Below, piece by piece: positions 17,104 through 26,834 of a stretch of DNA of 43,749 bases. This DNA comes from a virus: positions 1 to 43,749 of the IMG/VR virus record IMGVR_UViG_3300006844_000019. The stretch is one strand, 5' to 3'. The notes below the pieces were generated by a model. It searched no databases. It saw only the letters and a program-made list of their open reading frames with translations, and was not told the DNA's origin. The position numbers and the translations under genes are program-made. Position 1 is the first letter of the stretch, and each line of letters begins with the position of its first letter.

Positions 17104-17427
17104 TTACGAGGTTTTGCTTCCCGAGCTAAGATCGACTGTGGCCGATTTGGCGTCAGTCACGATAATTCGCTCGATATCAGCAACCATCGCATCCCAGGCA
17201 CCGGTGACAGCGGGCATCATCTTCTGGAAGAGGGCGTAGATTTGCTGCCACTGTGGGTTATCGAACAGGTCGTCCGTGCCGTTTTTGGAGATGAAGAAAG
17301 GTCCGAGGTTCCGGCTGAACACCTCTCCCACGCCGGGAACGTTGATGGTCATGGTGGCGGAGAAGTTGGTAGCGTCGGCTACCGGAATGTCGAGGCCGGT
17401 GGTGTCGTCGATTATACGGATACCCAT
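17104..17427 (-). CDS. Hypothetical virion-region protein
   Basis: A 107-residue protein with a beta-rich first half (IRIIDDTTGLDIPVADATNFSATMTINV) and a helical second half (PQWQQIYALFQKMMPAV). Overlaps the preceding methyltransferase-like gene by 16 bases. No family recognised; a small structural or assembly protein is plausible. Confidence 0.6.
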   Translation of the reverse strand: MGIRIIDDTTGLDIPVADATNFSATMTINVPGVGEVFSRNLGPFFISKNGTDDLFDNPQWQQIYALFQKMMPAVTGAWDAMVADIERIIVTDAKSATVDLSSGSKTS

Positions 17428-17750
17428 GTGCTACTCCCTGTGGGGTTCTTGAGCCACTGGCCGCCCGGCAACGGTTGCGGGAGATCCTGGCAGATGAAGT
17501 CGAAGAAGTCCTTGTTGTCGCTGTAGTAGTCGGCGGCGTCTGCCTCAACCACCTGGATTCGCGAATCGCGAATCGCGAATGCAGCGATGACCTCGGGGTC
17601 ATTGTCCACTGCCACGAGGCAGCCGATGGCCGGAGAGCGGAGGAGGCGGCTGATACCGTACCCTTTGCCCAGCCCGAGGACAAGGACGCGGCCGTAGAGC
17701 ATAGCGGGCATGCGCATGAGACCGGGCTGATGTTCGGCGCGGTAGATCAT
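17412..17750 (-). CDS. Short class I methyltransferase-fold protein
   Basis: A 112-residue protein with the SAM-binding glycine motif VLVLGLGKGYG at 22-32, the acidic strand-2 end VAVDNDPEV (D49, D51) and a motif II-like VVEADAADY around D71, a spermidine-synthase-like pattern. A full class I methyltransferase is usually 180 residues or more, so only the SAM-binding half is present, ending shortly after FICQDLPQPLPGG. It lies among tail and virion genes, an unusual place. It may be a degenerate or binding-only domain. Confidence 0.6.
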   Translation of the reverse strand: MIYRAEHQPGLMRMPAMLYGRVLVLGLGKGYGISRLLRSPAIGCLVAVDNDPEVIAAFAIRDSRIQVVEADAADYYSDNKDFFDFICQDLPQPLPGGQWLKNPTGSSTWVSV

Positions 17751-17751
17751 C

Positions 17752-18393
17752 TTACCACCACTCCAATGTACTGCCCGTTTCGATGACGATGCCGCTGGCT
17801 GTCGCGGTCTCGGGGGCGAAGCGCATTTGCACTGTGCCGCTGGCAGACGGGCGAATGACGCCAGAGAAGGTTGCGATGTTGCCGGTCGTTGTATTGATCG
17901 AACCTAATGTCGTAGTTGCTCCTGCGTCATCATTGGCATCTGCGAAACGTTCGGCATTCGTGGCTTTCCCGGTGAAGGAGCCCCAGCGAAACGCAAGGTG
18001 AGTGACTGCGGGCGAGGTTAAGCCGACCTGCAAGCCGATACTCGATGCCGAGGTGGTGTAGAGCAGGATACCCTCGAAGCGGTAATTCACACCACTCGAT
18101 ACAGCGAAGGAAAGGCCGGTGATGTCTTGGTAGGCGGTCGAAGCCGCAGAGGCCACGTCTGAACCTAGCTCGACCAGCGTGCGGTAATTCGCTCCTGCTC
18201 CGGGCGTGATCTCCTTCCACACTGCCGCACCGTTGGTAGTGTCGAGGCAGATGTAGGCTTTGTCGGCGGTGGTGTCGTACCACACGCTACCGATGGAGTA
18301 GCCTGCGGCACCATCGTCGGTGACAGCAGGAGCGGCCGTTGTTTCGTTGAACTTGAAGGTGGAGGCCCGCGAGCCGTGTGTTGAAGTCGCCAT
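17752..18393 (-). CDS. Tail fibre-associated protein
   Basis: A 213-residue beta-rich protein, Ser/Thr/Ala-rich. The N-terminal segment (TDDGAAGYSIGSVWYDTT, AYICLDTTNGAAVWKEI) is a repeat type common in phage fibre proteins. The C-terminal two thirds resemble a trimeric fibre head or carbohydrate-binding domain. The start overlaps the long fibre gene stop (TAATG). Probably part of the receptor-binding apparatus. Confidence 0.6.
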   Translation of the reverse strand: MATSTHGSRASTFKFNETTAAPAVTDDGAAGYSIGSVWYDTTADKAYICLDTTNGAAVWKEITPGAGANYRTLVELGSDVASAASTAYQDITGLSFAVSSGVNYRFEGILLYTTSASSIGLQVGLTSPAVTHLAFRWGSFTGKATNAERFADANDDAGATTTLGSINTTTGNIATFSGVIRPSASGTVQMRFAPETATASGIVIETGSTLEWW

Positions 18394-20960
18394 TACGCGC
18401 CGATGATCCCATAGGCTAGAAGTTTCGTGATGAGGGTGCCGAGGACATCGGCAAGTTCGTCGATGCTGGTGGCATTGGCGTCGAAGCTGCGGTCCGTTGT
18501 CACGTTCGAGACAGACCAACCGGTGTCCTGCGCAACGGGAGTAGCGTTCCAGAATCCGAGAAGTTGTGTCGCGCCGGTGCCGATCTTCGTGCCCGTCGTC
18601 GTACTGAGCACGATATTTCCGCCGCTGGCGAACACGAGGGCATCGCCCACTTTGTCGAGCCAGAGCGTGTCGTCGATCTCCGCGTGAGCGCCCACGAACA
18701 GGTCGGAGGTAGGAATACTGCTTCCGGTGGGCGGCGTGAGATGTGTAGCAGGATTGGAGGTCTTGAGGTTTCCCGTAGCGGTAGTGATATAGACCGCACC
18801 GTGAATAGCGTGCTTGGTGCCGATGATGTCGTAGTGCTGGCGCGAGTCGCCGGGACCGACAGTGTTGCAGAAGAAGGAGACAGAGAGCGCGTTGGCTCCG
18901 TTGCCGGAGTTAGAACCGAAGCCGTACACGCCGACGCCGTTACCCGTGGCGCTGGCATTGCTTAGATCACCGTACCCGGTAAATCCTCGCGCATCGCCGC
19001 CTGCGGTCGTGGTATTGGTGGCCTTGAACTGACAGCCCTGCACGCCCGTAAGAGCGGCAATGGATGTTGAATTGCCGCTGATGATGGCCAGCACATTTGT
19101 TTGCAGCGCGCTTGATGCAGTCGTGAACGTTGTGTTGATTTTCAGCGCAGCCGCATCCACTGCTCCAATCACAGCGGTGTCAGCGTTAAAGGCGAGCGCA
19201 AGGCTGTACGGGGCGACCGAGCCCTTCGGCAATCCGGCCTTCGTCGCATTTGTATTCGTGACCGTGAGGTCCAGCCCTTGCGCCATGCCGAACTGTGTTG
19301 CTGAAAGCCCCGCGTCGGTGGCAAGGATAGTGCCGAGAGCGATGGTGGCCGCGGTCGTGTTGGTGGTGCCACCCTGGAGCACGGCGTGGCCGATATTCAG
19401 AATGTTCTGCCGCGCGGCGTAGTTTCCGCTGGCATGCACGGTGTTAAGAATTTTGAACGCGCCGACGCCGACTACGGCAGTATCGAGTAAAAGATTGGTG
19501 CCGTCGTAGAGAAGTTTCGCGTCATTGCCTGTGCCCCACACCGTGGCGATGTTGTCGCCAAAGTTGAGGTCGCCAGTCATCGGATCGTTCGACCCGTCGA
19601 GCTTGAGGTAGATGGAGCCCAGCGCCGTGATGTCAGAGAGGAACGCGAGTGTGCCGGAGGCATTCTGAAATGTGTAGGTGCGGTCGGCGACGGTGATGCC
19701 ATCGAAGTCGAGGATGCCAACGAACCCGCCCGACCCGAGGGGATCGAACTTGAATTTTCCACTGGCGAGACCCGCAGCGAAACGGATGTCGCGGTTCTCC
19801 AAGAAAATCTTCCCGGCGTCCGAAAGGTTGGCCGCGCCGAGGGTGAGCGAGCCGACCGCGGAACCACTGATTTGCAGCGCAACGAACACACCTGCTTCGT
19901 GGTGGTCGTCGTTGTCGGAGTAGACGGGGGCGCTCGTCGGTCCAGTGCCGGAGATGATGATGAACTCGCCGCGCGCGTTTTGTCCGAAGGCGAAGCCAGT
20001 GCCGGGCGCAAGGCCGCCGTTCATTGAGGCCGTGTGATCGTTGGTGAAAGGGGTGAAGCCAGCCGTCGGCGAGAACTTGTAGGCATCCGCACCGCTACCC
20101 GGTTTGTCGGAGATGCCGCGAATGAAGAGAGTCTCGCCGCTGACGGCGGTGAGCGTCATCGCTGGGCAGGTCACGCCGCCGATGGCCGTGAAGTCGTGGC
20201 CGTCGGTGCCGTACTCGATGATACTCACGGTGAGGCCCGCGGCCATCGTGAACATGTACGATTCGAGTGAGACAGTGGCGTGGTCGGCGGTGGAGAAGAT
20301 AGCTTCCATCGTCGTCGTCGTCGCCGTCATGGCGGTCGTGACAAGCGTGAACCACATCGACACCGTTTCAGTCTGCGTGACGTGCTTGTAACTATACTCC
20401 TTGAGTTTCGTCCAGGTATTGCCGGAGCTATCCGTGAAGGTGGTATGGTAGTTGGTCTCACCGGCAGCGAGGGACGCATCACTGTGAGTGGAGAGAACGA
20501 GGATAATGCCGGTAGCGACGGGCGCGTTCGCATCCGTCGGGATGCCCGACCACTTCGTCGCGTCGGTCGTATGATCGCCGGAACCACCACCGCTCGTGCT
20601 CTGTGCGGCGAGTGTGTGTGTTCCAGCCGGTGTCCAACTTGTCGTTGTGCCCGGCCGCGAACCGTAGAGTTCTTGCCCACCGGGACGGCCGAACAGCAGC
20701 GCGTACATCGAGTGGTCATCGTTCATGTCCCCGATGGTGAGATCAGGATTCAAGATGGGGACGAGGCCCTTGAGGTTTCCGTGGTCGTCGATGCCGGGAT
20801 CTCGTTCATGAATGATCTGCCCCTGGTCAGGGGTCGCGCCTTTACTGAGCAGGTTGATGGCGGCATTGAGTTCCGCGAAATTGAGATCGATCTCGCGGAA
20901 CAGCCGATGATCCAGGCTCAGCATGTTGCTGCGTGGGTGGAGACGAAACGGTTTCTTCAT
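18393..20960 (-). CDS. Tail fibre protein
   Basis: An 855-residue Thr/Ser/Gly/Ala-rich beta protein with almost no cysteine. The N-terminal 60 residues (LDHRLFREIDLNFAELNAAINLL) look like a short coiled coil for virion attachment. Long low-complexity beta repeats follow, including a fibre motif LKLDGSNDPMTGDLNFG near residue 460 that is frequent in phage fibres. The last 30 residues (TSIDELADVLGTLITKLLAYGIIG) look like a terminal coiled coil. Follows the nozzle-like gene with a 1-base overlap. Host receptor recognition is the likely role. Confidence 0.75.
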   Translation of the reverse strand: MKKPFRLHPRSNMLSLDHRLFREIDLNFAELNAAINLLSKGATPDQGQIIHERDPGIDDHGNLKGLVPILNPDLTIGDMNDDHSMYALLFGRPGGQELYGSRPGTTTSWTPAGTHTLAAQSTSGGGSGDHTTDATKWSGIPTDANAPVATGIILVLSTHSDASLAAGETNYHTTFTDSSGNTWTKLKEYSYKHVTQTETVSMWFTLVTTAMTATTTTMEAIFSTADHATVSLESYMFTMAAGLTVSIIEYGTDGHDFTAIGGVTCPAMTLTAVSGETLFIRGISDKPGSGADAYKFSPTAGFTPFTNDHTASMNGGLAPGTGFAFGQNARGEFIIISGTGPTSAPVYSDNDDHHEAGVFVALQISGSAVGSLTLGAANLSDAGKIFLENRDIRFAAGLASGKFKFDPLGSGGFVGILDFDGITVADRTYTFQNASGTLAFLSDITALGSIYLKLDGSNDPMTGDLNFGDNIATVWGTGNDAKLLYDGTNLLLDTAVVGVGAFKILNTVHASGNYAARQNILNIGHAVLQGGTTNTTAATIALGTILATDAGLSATQFGMAQGLDLTVTNTNATKAGLPKGSVAPYSLALAFNADTAVIGAVDAAALKINTTFTTASSALQTNVLAIISGNSTSIAALTGVQGCQFKATNTTTAGGDARGFTGYGDLSNASATGNGVGVYGFGSNSGNGANALSVSFFCNTVGPGDSRQHYDIIGTKHAIHGAVYITTATGNLKTSNPATHLTPPTGSSIPTSDLFVGAHAEIDDTLWLDKVGDALVFASGGNIVLSTTTGTKIGTGATQLLGFWNATPVAQDTGWSVSNVTTDRSFDANATSIDELADVLGTLITKLLAYGIIGA

Positions 20961-23900
20961 CAGTTCAGATCATTATAAGAAGCGGTCCATTCAAGGCCGA
21001 CGAAATGAATATCGAGCGCCGAGGTTTGCGATGCCGATTCGCTCTTATCGAGCGTGAGGTAGAAAGTCTCCCCCGCATTGTCGGCCCACAACTCAATGAT
21101 GCCGCCGATTTCGGTGGTACGGTCGAGAACGCTTTCGACATTAGTCGCCGCTTCGCCCTGGTTTTGACGAGTGAGCATACAAGTAAATCCACCCGTCGTA
21201 GACGTACCTTGCGGGTCCGCGAAGACAAAGAGGCGGCTGACACGCCCCGTGCGGCCGAGATCGGCGGAGAAGAATTGTCGCGTGCGGATGCTGGGCTCGA
21301 TGAGTGTGTAGCCGCTGGCATCCACATCGCCGCTGTCTTCGAGGTAGACCTTGCCGTCGAGGTTGTGGCCGGTGAGAAGGTAGTTCTTGCCGGTGAGTAG
21401 GGTACGCACCGTAGAGCCGACCTCAACCGAGGTGGGGCCGACGGCCGGGAGCTTTGTGCCTTCCTTCACATGAATGGGGTGATACGAGAAGTACATGACG
21501 CTGATGATGCGGGTCTGACTGACGCCCGCGGGCACATAGTACAGCGCCAGAAGATTGAGTCGCGGATAAACTTCGAGGATGCTCTGATCGATGTATGCAG
21601 GCTCGATCAGGTTCTCCCAGTCGATGTCGTCGTTCAAGAAGTGCGTGATGGTGCCGTCCGTGAAGTGCAGCCCATTATGCGCGAGGTAGGCCAGGACGGC
21701 ACCCCTATCGGGGAGATCGATAATCTTCGCAGCCCGCGGACCGACGATGCCATGGTCGAGGGTGAGGTCTTCGTAGCACCGGCCCTTCGAGAACTCGGCA
21801 TCGGTCTCGCGCGGGAAATAATTGAGGCGCTTGACGCTGCTCTTGCAGCCGACGATGAGCATGTTGTTGAGACGCCGCAGTAGCGTGATTGTGTCGCGAT
21901 CCTTTGAGCCGATAGGAATGTGGTAAGCGTCGGGGAAAGCCTCGTACTCACCCGGCAGGGAACCGACGATGATGTTCTCGTTCTCCTTGTCGTTGAGGAT
22001 CAGCATGCCCTCGAAGAGATCGCCGGTAGAAGCAGTGGGCGGAGGCCCGTTGGCTCCGGTGCTGAATGTCACACCAAGCTGGTCGCTTGTGGTGATGGTA
22101 CGGAAATTGTCGCCTTCGAGGTTGATACTGTGGCCGCCCGCGTGGATGATGACCTTCACGCCGTCGATGAGGTGCGTCCACTTCTCACCGTCGCCTCCAT
22201 AAATCTTGCGGAGACGCACGCCGAACTTGGTTGCACCATCGATGAAGTCGTTGGGGTCCCACCCACTGACGCCCCACAGATCAAACTCGCCGCCCACCTT
22301 TTCGAGTGAGGGGCTGAATTCGCCGATGTTATGCTTCTTGAAAGCGACCACTGTGTTCGTGTTGCTGAACGTCGTGGAGTCGCGGCTGACCTCGACAACG
22401 AAGCCGGTGTCGGTGCTGCCCGCCTCATTGAATGCGCCCTTAACATGGACTTCGATGCCGGTGATGGTGGCGCTGGAGAAGGAGCCGATGTTCTTGATGC
22501 CGAAGTTCCGAAAGATGCCGCTTCGATGATTGGTGCCGCCACCATCAGGATTGACTGGGCATAGCGAGTATGCGCCGTTGAATGTGTTGTCGTTCCCGAA
22601 CCACACAGTCTCGCCGGTGATTGTAGTTGTTGCCGTCTCCGACATGATGAGGACGGTGGAAGACGTTTTGCTCTTGACGTACGCTCCGAAGGGAATGTAG
22701 TTGCTTCCGTTCTGGATGTACATGCCGACTTTCACATTGGTGAAGTCGCCGGTCGTTGCGGTAAGCGTGTTGCCTGAAATGGTGCAAGTCACGCTCTGCA
22801 CAACATACGGACTTTGTGCGAGTGCGTTGACACTACTCGAAGGAAAGAGTGCGGCGTAACTACCATCGGTAGCGAGCACGGATGCGAAACCAGCGACGAA
22901 AGGATTTGCGTCCTTAAGTGTTACAGCGTCCGTTGTGTAAGTATCGGGGGCGGTGAAGCTGATCGGGATGTCACTGCCGATACGCACGAAATCGGCGAGA
23001 TCGGGAACCGGCAACTCTTCGGATTGCTTCGTGGACATATACAAACGCCAGTGCGTGGCGCGGTTCTTGCCGTAGTTTCCGTCGTTGACAGGGCGGCCGC
23101 CCGTCCCGAAGTAGGTGATTTGGATGGCGTCCGTTTCGTGGTTGGTGATCTTCGCGATTTGCGGATCGCCGGTGTAGGTGCCTTCGACCTCACTGCCGTC
23201 ATTGAACTTCGCGACCTCGGTGACGAGGAAGTAGTAGAAGCCGTCGCCTAAATCGGTGAGGTTCGACCATGTTCCATCGACGCGAATAGGTCCGATGAAG
23301 GCGGCTTCGGGAACCGGGAACATACCGAGGGTGCGAAGTTGGACGGTTTTCGAGGTGCCGTCATCGGTGTAAAACAAGATGCGCGGGATGTCGTAGCCGG
23401 TGAGGAGAGTGTATCTGTTCTCGTCGAAGTGAATGCTGTCGAGAATGGAGAGTGCGTTATTCGAGAGGCCCGACGCGAGTTCTGTGAAGCTGGCTCCACC
23501 GGCGACGCTGGTAAAGTTGCTGCGGTAGAGCTTGTCCTGGCACTTTGCGATCATGAGATCGGTGTAGCCATGGTTGAAGGTGAGGACGCGCAGGCCGACG
23601 ATCTTCTCGCTGAATGTGCGGTTAGTTTTGACGCTGCCGGTAGTGGCGGCGGCCGATAGCGTGAGCGAGCTTGCGCTTTGAATGGAGGCAATGGCGGTGT
23701 AGAGTGAGATGCCGTTGCCAGTGATCCAGGTGCCTACATAATAGTCGGAAAAGGTGACGGTTTGTCCGCCGCCTCCGCCTGTATTCGCGGCTGTCGTGTT
23801 CGAGGAAATCTCGATCTTGGTCGTCGAGCCATCGACACCGAGGCGCACGATAACCGCGCCCGTTGGGATCCCCGTACCCCAAATGCTTTGTCCAACCTCC

Positions 23901-24205
23901 GCAGCGCCCCAGCCAGCAGCGCGCGTGAGCACGTTGTCGTTGGCATTGAAGGTAACCGCGGAGAGATCGGTGCCAAAAGCCGCTGAGTCGGAAGTCAGGG
24001 TGAGATTGGCGTGAGTAGTGGAGTCAACGGAAACGCTACGAACGGTGCCGTAGGATGTGCGGCCGGGCGCTTTGTGGAGCGCCGTGTCTCCGGGCCGGAG
24101 GATGCAGTTCGTCGCGCGTTGGAGTTCACCCGCCCGCAACAGGAGCGGGTGCTTGACCTGATTGATCCCGCCGTTAAGCGGTTCCTTGATGACGCGAGAG
24201 GCCAT
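20960..24205 (-). CDS. Tail nozzle / tail tubular protein B-like
   Basis: A 1081-residue protein. The opening (EPLNGGINQVKHPLLLRAGELQRATNC, then PGDTALHKAPGRTSYG) matches the start of podovirus tail nozzle and stabilisation proteins (GIN...LPPGEL...N...pG...kRpG). Residues about 85-150 and 150-198 are two small beta repeats (SIWGTGI..., TWITGNGISLYTAIASIQ). A region near 760-900 (YEAFPDAYHIPIGSKDRDTITLL, NNMLIVGCKSSVKRL) looks propeller-like. It follows the adaptor gene with a 1-base overlap, as expected for tail tubular A and B pairs. Confidence 0.7.
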   Translation of the reverse strand: MASRVIKEPLNGGINQVKHPLLLRAGELQRATNCILRPGDTALHKAPGRTSYGTVRSVSVDSTTHANLTLTSDSAAFGTDLSAVTFNANDNVLTRAAGWGAAEVGQSIWGTGIPTGAVIVRLGVDGSTTKIEISSNTTAANTGGGGGQTVTFSDYYVGTWITGNGISLYTAIASIQSASSLTLSAAATTGSVKTNRTFSEKIVGLRVLTFNHGYTDLMIAKCQDKLYRSNFTSVAGGASFTELASGLSNNALSILDSIHFDENRYTLLTGYDIPRILFYTDDGTSKTVQLRTLGMFPVPEAAFIGPIRVDGTWSNLTDLGDGFYYFLVTEVAKFNDGSEVEGTYTGDPQIAKITNHETDAIQITYFGTGGRPVNDGNYGKNRATHWRLYMSTKQSEELPVPDLADFVRIGSDIPISFTAPDTYTTDAVTLKDANPFVAGFASVLATDGSYAALFPSSSVNALAQSPYVVQSVTCTISGNTLTATTGDFTNVKVGMYIQNGSNYIPFGAYVKSKTSSTVLIMSETATTTITGETVWFGNDNTFNGAYSLCPVNPDGGGTNHRSGIFRNFGIKNIGSFSSATITGIEVHVKGAFNEAGSTDTGFVVEVSRDSTTFSNTNTVVAFKKHNIGEFSPSLEKVGGEFDLWGVSGWDPNDFIDGATKFGVRLRKIYGGDGEKWTHLIDGVKVIIHAGGHSINLEGDNFRTITTSDQLGVTFSTGANGPPPTASTGDLFEGMLILNDKENENIIVGSLPGEYEAFPDAYHIPIGSKDRDTITLLRRLNNMLIVGCKSSVKRLNYFPRETDAEFSKGRCYEDLTLDHGIVGPRAAKIIDLPDRGAVLAYLAHNGLHFTDGTITHFLNDDIDWENLIEPAYIDQSILEVYPRLNLLALYYVPAGVSQTRIISVMYFSYHPIHVKEGTKLPAVGPTSVEVGSTVRTLLTGKNYLLTGHNLDGKVYLEDSGDVDASGYTLIEPSIRTRQFFSADLGRTGRVSRLFVFADPQGTSTTGGFTCMLTRQNQGEAATNVESVLDRTTEIGGIIELWADNAGETFYLTLDKSESASQTSALDIHFVGLEWTASYNDLN

Positions 24206-25146
24206 TACCAGACTCCATCGGCACGGCCTGCTCCGTAGTCCCCGCGTGGGAAGAAGGGATCGCCGTACGCATAGCTGAGTTCGCCCGGCGTCTTCATCCG
24301 CTCCATCTCATCCTCTCCACCCTCGTTTCGATCCTTCGCGATGGCCGCCATGAGATCGCTCTCGGCCTCGAACTTGAGTTGCGGGAAGCGTTCATCGTTC
24401 GAGTTATACTTTGCGATGAGGCGCATGGAGGCATAGTTGAGGAGCGTATACAGGTACTCGTCGGGGATATCGACGGGATCTGCGGTGATGTTAAAGGGGC
24501 GGTAGTAGCGCAGCAAAGCGGTGTCGTTGCCGGAGGGCATACGAAAGAAGCGGATCTTCGTCTGCTGCGTGCCCGAGGCGTCGAAGGACGCGCCGTTATA
24601 AATGGTGTAGGCGACGACCTGTCCTTCCGTGGTCTGGTCGTCGATGATGGCGTCGATGTCGCGCTGCGTGATGTAGGGAAGCCGGTTTTTCACGTTGGTC
24701 AGAAGGCGGCAACTCAGCGGCTTCCAGAAGGTATCGGGCAGAGTGTACTGATCGACTGCCTCATAGATCGGGATGGTGCCGCCGAAGGTCAGCGTGACCG
24801 TACCAGGAGTGGCGGCTGCGCTCAACGTGATTGCTCCGGCACTCACTACGGATGCTACCGTGGTGTTCGCCACTACGCCCGTCCCGGTGACGGTCATGCC
24901 CTTGAGGACATTCTTGAGCGCGCTGGCGGAGGCAGTGACATCGGTGCCGTTGGCGGCGATGGTGCAGGAGGCAACGGAGAAGGACTGGGAGGTATCGACG
25001 ATGAGGAACTGCCAGTCGTTCTTGAGTTGGAAGTGCTCCATCGAGGCAGCCAGGGCTTCGCGCGCGCGGGCTTTCATGTTGGTGTCGTTCCGGCCACCCA
25101 TCGCGGTTGCGATGTAGGTGTCGGCAAGGGCGAGAGACATGCTCAT
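24205..25146 (-). CDS. Head-tail adaptor / tail tubular protein A-like
   Basis: A 313-residue protein. The start is the ATG at 25146, which overlaps the upstream stop (ATGA). The N-terminal helix (ALADTYIATAMGGRNDTNMKARAREALAAS) and the C-terminal part (PDEYLYTLLNYASMRLIAKYN) resemble podovirus adaptor proteins. Between them residues about 55-123 hold a beta insertion (GMTVTGTGVVANTTVASVVSAG) like repeats in the neighbouring nozzle protein. Would connect portal to nozzle. Confidence 0.65.
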   Translation of the reverse strand: MSMSLALADTYIATAMGGRNDTNMKARAREALAASMEHFQLKNDWQFLIVDTSQSFSVASCTIAANGTDVTASASALKNVLKGMTVTGTGVVANTTVASVVSAGAITLSAAATPGTVTLTFGGTIPIYEAVDQYTLPDTFWKPLSCRLLTNVKNRLPYITQRDIDAIIDDQTTEGQVVAYTIYNGASFDASGTQQTKIRFFRMPSGNDTALLRYYRPFNITADPVDIPDEYLYTLLNYASMRLIAKYNSNDERFPQLKFEAESDLMAAIAKDRNEGGEDEMERMKTPGELSYAYGDPFFPRGDYGAGRADGVW

Positions 25147-26462
25147 GGCATCAGTGCCTTCTGTCTCTGTTTGGACAGCAGTTGCTTGTAAAAGTCGGCG
25201 AGGCCGGACGCAGTGACGCGCGCCGAACGGTTCGCGATGACCCATTCCTTGGCGGCCGCGCCGAGACGCTTGCGTAGGTCGGCGTCGTTGATGAGGAGGT
25301 GCAGGCTCTCCGCAAAGTCCTGCGGAGTATCGTAGAGCAGGCCGGTGACGCCGTCCTGAATTTCCTTGTAGGGACCGACGTTCGCCGCGATGGTGGCTGC
25401 CGGGCGTGGTCCGAGGCTGCCTTCGTACCATCGGATGGCGGATTTGCAGCGCGTGAACTTCTGATCCACGAGCGGGCAAAGGTTGATGTCGGCGTCGAGC
25501 GTCGCGTGTTTCAGAAGGTACGCGGAGTAGTCGATCCATGAGTGGATCTCGCGCTGCTCGGGCTTGATGTCGGTCTGCATCCAGTCGGCGTAGGAGCCGA
25601 AGATGATGAGTTTCGCCTGCGGATTGTTGGCGAGCACGTCGAGGACTGGCTGCCGAATGGGCATCCATGAGTCGATGTGCGATGCTCCACCTTCCCACAG
25701 AATGCGGACGCCCTCGTGGGGCGCGAGGTTGATCGTCGGGTAATCTTCGGGGATCACGCTGTTCGGGTAGACGTAGACGTTGTCCACGTCCGGGTGCTTG
25801 CAGCCCTTGTCCTCGGGATGGGCCGCGCAGAACTTGCAAAGCTGCTCGCGGTAGTGGTCCGCGAGCGGTTCAGTGGAGACGGTCACGCCCGCCGCCTTGC
25901 GGCAGGTGTCGTAGTGGAAGCCGATGTTGCGCAGATTGCGCTCGATGTCGAAGAACTCCTCGGCTTGGCCGCGGAATTCTTTGTCCCTCCACAGGACCTT
26001 TTTCTTGCCGTCGATGAGGAGCGGTTCCCCATTTACCATCGCCACCACCTCGTCGCCGGGTTTGAGCAGTTCGCCGTCCCAGTTGCGGATGCCGAGGAGG
26101 TTGTAAACGTAGTTGGTGGGGTGGACGTAGTCAATGGCATCGTCCGAGTCCACGACCACAAGCGGCGGGAAGATCATCTTCCCCTCGTGCAGCTTGGGTT
26201 CGAGATCCATGACGTGCGCCAAACCCTCGTAGTCCTCGCGACCCATGGGCCGCCACCGCACGATGATGTTCGAGGAGAACATCGCGTCCATCAGACGTTC
26301 GCGGTTGGTGCCACCGTCATCAAGGAGAGTGTGGGCCAGCTTCTCCGACTCCAGCGCCCGGAGGGGCGCTTCGAGGCGGTAGTAGCGGATCGCGGATTTC
26401 GAGCGCATGCTCGACACGACAATGAGTTCATCTTTCTTTTCGGCAGCGGAGAACTGCGACAC
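25143..26462 (-). CDS. GT-B (family 4-like) glycosyltransferase
   Basis: A 439-residue protein. The C-terminal half has the GT-B donor-site pattern KSAIRWYEGSLGPRPAATIAANVGPYKEIQDG followed by VTGLLYD...FAESLHLLINDADLRKRLGAAAKEWV, characteristic of glycosyltransferase family 4-like enzymes. The N-terminal half contains SNIIVRWRP and a Cys cluster CKFCAAHPEDKGCKH that may bind zinc. GTG start abutting the previous stop. It lies between capsid/neck genes, in the morphogenesis operon rather than the early region, so a virion protein is a possible acceptor. Acceptor and sugar are unknown. Confidence 0.75.
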   Translation of the reverse strand: MSQFSAAEKKDELIVVSSMRSKSAIRYYRLEAPLRALESEKLAHTLLDDGGTNRERLMDAMFSSNIIVRWRPMGREDYEGLAHVMDLEPKLHEGKMIFPPLVVVDSDDAIDYVHPTNYVYNLLGIRNWDGELLKPGDEVVAMVNGEPLLIDGKKKVLWRDKEFRGQAEEFFDIERNLRNIGFHYDTCRKAAGVTVSTEPLADHYREQLCKFCAAHPEDKGCKHPDVDNVYVYPNSVIPEDYPTINLAPHEGVRILWEGGASHIDSWMPIRQPVLDVLANNPQAKLIIFGSYADWMQTDIKPEQREIHSWIDYSAYLLKHATLDADINLCPLVDQKFTRCKSAIRWYEGSLGPRPAATIAANVGPYKEIQDGVTGLLYDTPQDFAESLHLLINDADLRKRLGAAAKEWVIANRSARVTASGLADFYKQLLSKQRQKALMP

Positions 26463-26834
26463 TTAGACCACAACCTTTCCCCGTACGTTGTACGGCTGTC
26501 CTTCGGGGCTTTCAAGCCACTCCATCAGAAATGCTTTGTGTCCGCGCGCGCCGAACACACTCTCGGCTCCACAGTCGCACATGACGGCGTGAAGCTCATC
26601 AAGCGCGACCTGGATATTGGTATCGATATTCGCGATGTGCTGAAAGTGCCCAAGTTGCGAGAAGCCGGTCTTGCGATGGAATTGGCTGAGAGCGTTGGTT
26701 TCCTCGTACATCGCGCGCATGAGGGCCGCGCCGTCCTGCACGTCGGCGATCCCAGGCACAGTTTCGCGCATGCGCTCGGGATCGAAGATGTCGTGCATGA
26801 TGTCCTTCTCGACGGCGCTGAATCGGAAAGCCAT
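26463..26834 (-). CDS. Hypothetical virion-region protein
   Basis: A 123-residue protein with a charged helical N-terminus (EKDIMHDIFDPERMRETVPG), a central helix and C-terminal HKAFLMEWLESPEGQPYNVRGKVVV. Contains CDC at about residue 87. It lies directly upstream of the glycosyltransferase in the transcript. No family recognised. Confidence 0.6.
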   Translation of the reverse strand: MAFRFSAVEKDIMHDIFDPERMRETVPGIADVQDGAALMRAMYEETNALSQFHRKTGFSQLGHFQHIANIDTNIQVALDELHAVMCDCGAESVFGARGHKAFLMEWLESPEGQPYNVRGKVVV

